A stretch of DNA of 64,000 bases from Microvirga pudoricolor (GTDB lineage: Bacteria > Pseudomonadota > Alphaproteobacteria > Rhizobiales > Beijerinckiaceae), in contig NZ_JAFEMB010000001.1 of the NCBI RefSeq assembly GCF_016892705.1, positions 434,001-498,000 of the forward strand, read 5' to 3'. The notes under the pieces were generated by a model. It was given only the letters and a program-made list of their open reading frames with translations, was not told where the DNA came from and did no database searches. How positions within the stretch are numbered: the stretch's first letter is position 1; every line of letters begins with the position of its first letter. Shown piece after piece: positions 62,991 through 64,000 of this stretch. The position numbers and the translations under genes are program-made.

Positions 62991-64000
62991 GTGGCCATCA
63001 GCCGTGAACATGTGTTGCAGGCGCTCTCCACGGTGCCGGTCGACGCCAGCGGAACGAATCTCGTCCAGTCGGGGCGCCTATCGGAAGTGCTCGTGGACGA
63101 TGCGGCTCGGGTCATGTTCTCGATCGCGATCCGACCCGCCGAGGCGGCGCTCATGGAGAAGGTCCGCCAGGCGGCCGAGAACGCCGTGCAGGGCCTGCCG
63201 GGCGTGAAGGGCGTCTTCATCAGCCTGACGGCGGACCGGCCGGCCGGTCCCGCCCAATCCCCTGCGCCCACGAGGCCACAGCCGGGTCCCGGCGCGGGCG
63301 CGGCTCCGTCGAAGTCCCAGCGCATCCCCGGGGTCCGGCACATCGTCGCCGTGGCGTCTGGCAAGGGTGGCGTCGGCAAGTCCACCACCGCCGTCAACCT
63401 CGCTCTCGGCCTGAAGGCCCTCGGCCTGAAGGTCGGACTTCTCGACGCCGACATCTACGGGCCGTCGGTTCCCAAGCTGCTCGGCATCCAGGGCAAGCCG
63501 AAGCTCCTGGAGGGTCGCATCCTGGAGCCCATGGAGGCTTATGGGCTCAAGGTCATGTCCATCGGCTTCCTGGTCGACGAGGAGGCCGCCATGATCTGGC
63601 GCGGCCCGATGGTCATGTCCGCCATCACCCAGATGCTGCGGGAGGTCGCCTGGAGCGACCTCGACATCCTGGTCGTGGACATGCCGCCGGGCACCGGCGA
63701 CGCCCAGCTCACCATGGCCCAGGCCACGCCCCTGGCGGGTGCGGTCATCGTGTCGACGCCCCAGGACCTGGCCTTGATCGACGCCCGCCGGGGCGTGGCG
63801 ATGTTCAAGCGGGTCGAGATCCCCATCCTCGGCATCGTCGAGAACATGGCCACCTTCGTGTGCCCGCATTGCGGACAGGCGTCTCCCATATTCGGTCATG
63901 GCGGCGCCCGCACGGAGGCCGGGCGACTCGGGGTGCCGTTCCTGGGCGAGGTGCCGCTCAACATGTCGATCCGGGAACTGTCGGACGCCGGGCGGCCTGT
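62991..64000 (+). CDS. apbC: Mrp/ApbC-type iron-sulfur cluster carrier ATPase, 3' end outside window
   Basis: A GTG start at 62991 after GAGAGGAG opens a frame that stays open to the last base, giving 336 complete codons. Residues 1-80 form a small N-terminal domain (SREHVLQALSTVPVDAS, the MIP18/DUF59-type part). A Pro/Gly/Ala-rich linker (84-112) follows. The P-loop ATPase has ASGKGGVGKSTTAVNLALG (122-140), LLDADIYGPSVPKLLG and VVDMPPGTGDAQLTM. The Cys291-x2-Cys294 pair (CPHC) binds the Fe-S cluster. It delivers Fe-S clusters to apo-proteins. The family end is missing here. Confidence 0.93.
   Translation, partial: MAISREHVLQALSTVPVDASGTNLVQSGRLSEVLVDDAARVMFSIAIRPAEAALMEKVRQAAENAVQGLPGVKGVFISLTADRPAGPAQSPAPTRPQPGPGAGAAPSKSQRIPGVRHIVAVASGKGGVGKSTTAVNLALGLKALGLKVGLLDADIYGPSVPKLLGIQGKPKLLEGRILEPMEAYGLKVMSIGFLVDEEAAMIWRGPMVMSAITQMLREVAWSDLDILVVDMPPGTGDAQLTMAQATPLAGAVIVSTPQDLALIDARRGVAMFKRVEIPILGIVENMATFVCPHCGQASPIFGHGGARTEAGRLGVPFLGEVPLNMSIRELSDAGRP

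Overview
The window looks like a chromosomal core segment of a high-GC alphaproteobacterium of the order Hyphomicrobiales (Rhizobiales), most like Methylobacteriaceae/Microvirga-type genomes. This rests on gene content and order: petP-petR type regulators beside ilvE, csaA-tetR-proC-ybjN-ubiK, lgt-methyltransferase-pgeF, uvrC-pgsA-moaD-moaE, prs-rplY-pth-ychF, apt-mtnP-petCBA and trmL-hemF, together with an extensin-family lipoprotein, an Omp25/31-type barrel, DUF4112 and DUF6111, and Rhizobiales-type dispersed palindromic repeats. The genus is inference. I see no tRNA or rRNA genes, insertion sequence, prophage or CRISPR array.

Layout. 1-4.2 kb: end of a Y-family polymerase gene, ilvE, and a divergent MarR / OmpR-type regulator / EnvZ-like kinase operon whose genes overlap. 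4.3-14.8 kb: CsaA, TetR, ProC, YbjN, UbiK, Lgt, a MidA/NDUFAF7-type methyltransferase, PgeF, a pteridine-reductase-like SDR, an outer-membrane barrel, a GST, RlmJ, a secreted RNase T2 and a small secreted protein. 14.9-25.9 kb: extensin-family lipoprotein, a 33-aa membrane ORF, the molybdopterin synthase / PgsA / UvrC operon, BenE, a lipoprotein with a CtrA-like box, then Prs, L25, Pth, YchF and a 55-aa ORF. 25.9-35.6 kb: endonuclease V, tandem MaoC protein, a TacA/TacT-type toxin-antitoxin pair, Apt, MtnP, the cytochrome bc1 operon, an ABC exporter and TrmL. 35.6-48.3 kb: HemF between dispersed repeats, a four-gene translationally coupled operon (DUF1285-NUDIX-DUF6111-CCA enzyme), the MoxR-DUF58-BatA/DUF4159-VWA cluster, then GNAT and NUDIX genes. 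48.3-64 kb: metallophosphatase, acyltransferase, a PfkB kinase with an FAD-linked oxidoreductase, a polar amino-acid ABC transporter with two binding proteins, DUF4112, a DUF882-type peptidase, adenine deaminase, PncB, a flavin-nucleotide-type stress protein and the start of an Mrp/ApbC gene running off the window.

Functional links. Purine and pyridine salvage (prs, apt, mtnP, ade, pncB) recurs through the window and shares PRPP. The bc1 operon and HemF serve respiration, and UbiK and the MidA/NDUFAF7-type protein belong to families supporting quinone or complex I assembly. The two MaoC domains, the PfkB kinase and the FAD-linked oxidoreductase are peripheral catabolic genes.

The strongest unusual signals are regulatory or evolutionary. 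A terminator-like hairpin lies in the leader of rplY downstream of a good promoter. Two adjacent substrate-binding protein genes share a nearly identical 5' tract, suggesting gene conversion. A CtrA-like box precedes a lipoprotein gene. An autoregulatory-type palindrome sits in the toxin-antitoxin promoter. Nested dispersed repeats flank hemF. Three short ORFs have recognisable ribosome binding sites. I found no clearly undescribed multi-gene system; the least characterised multi-gene unit is the MoxR/DUF58/DUF4159/VWA cluster.
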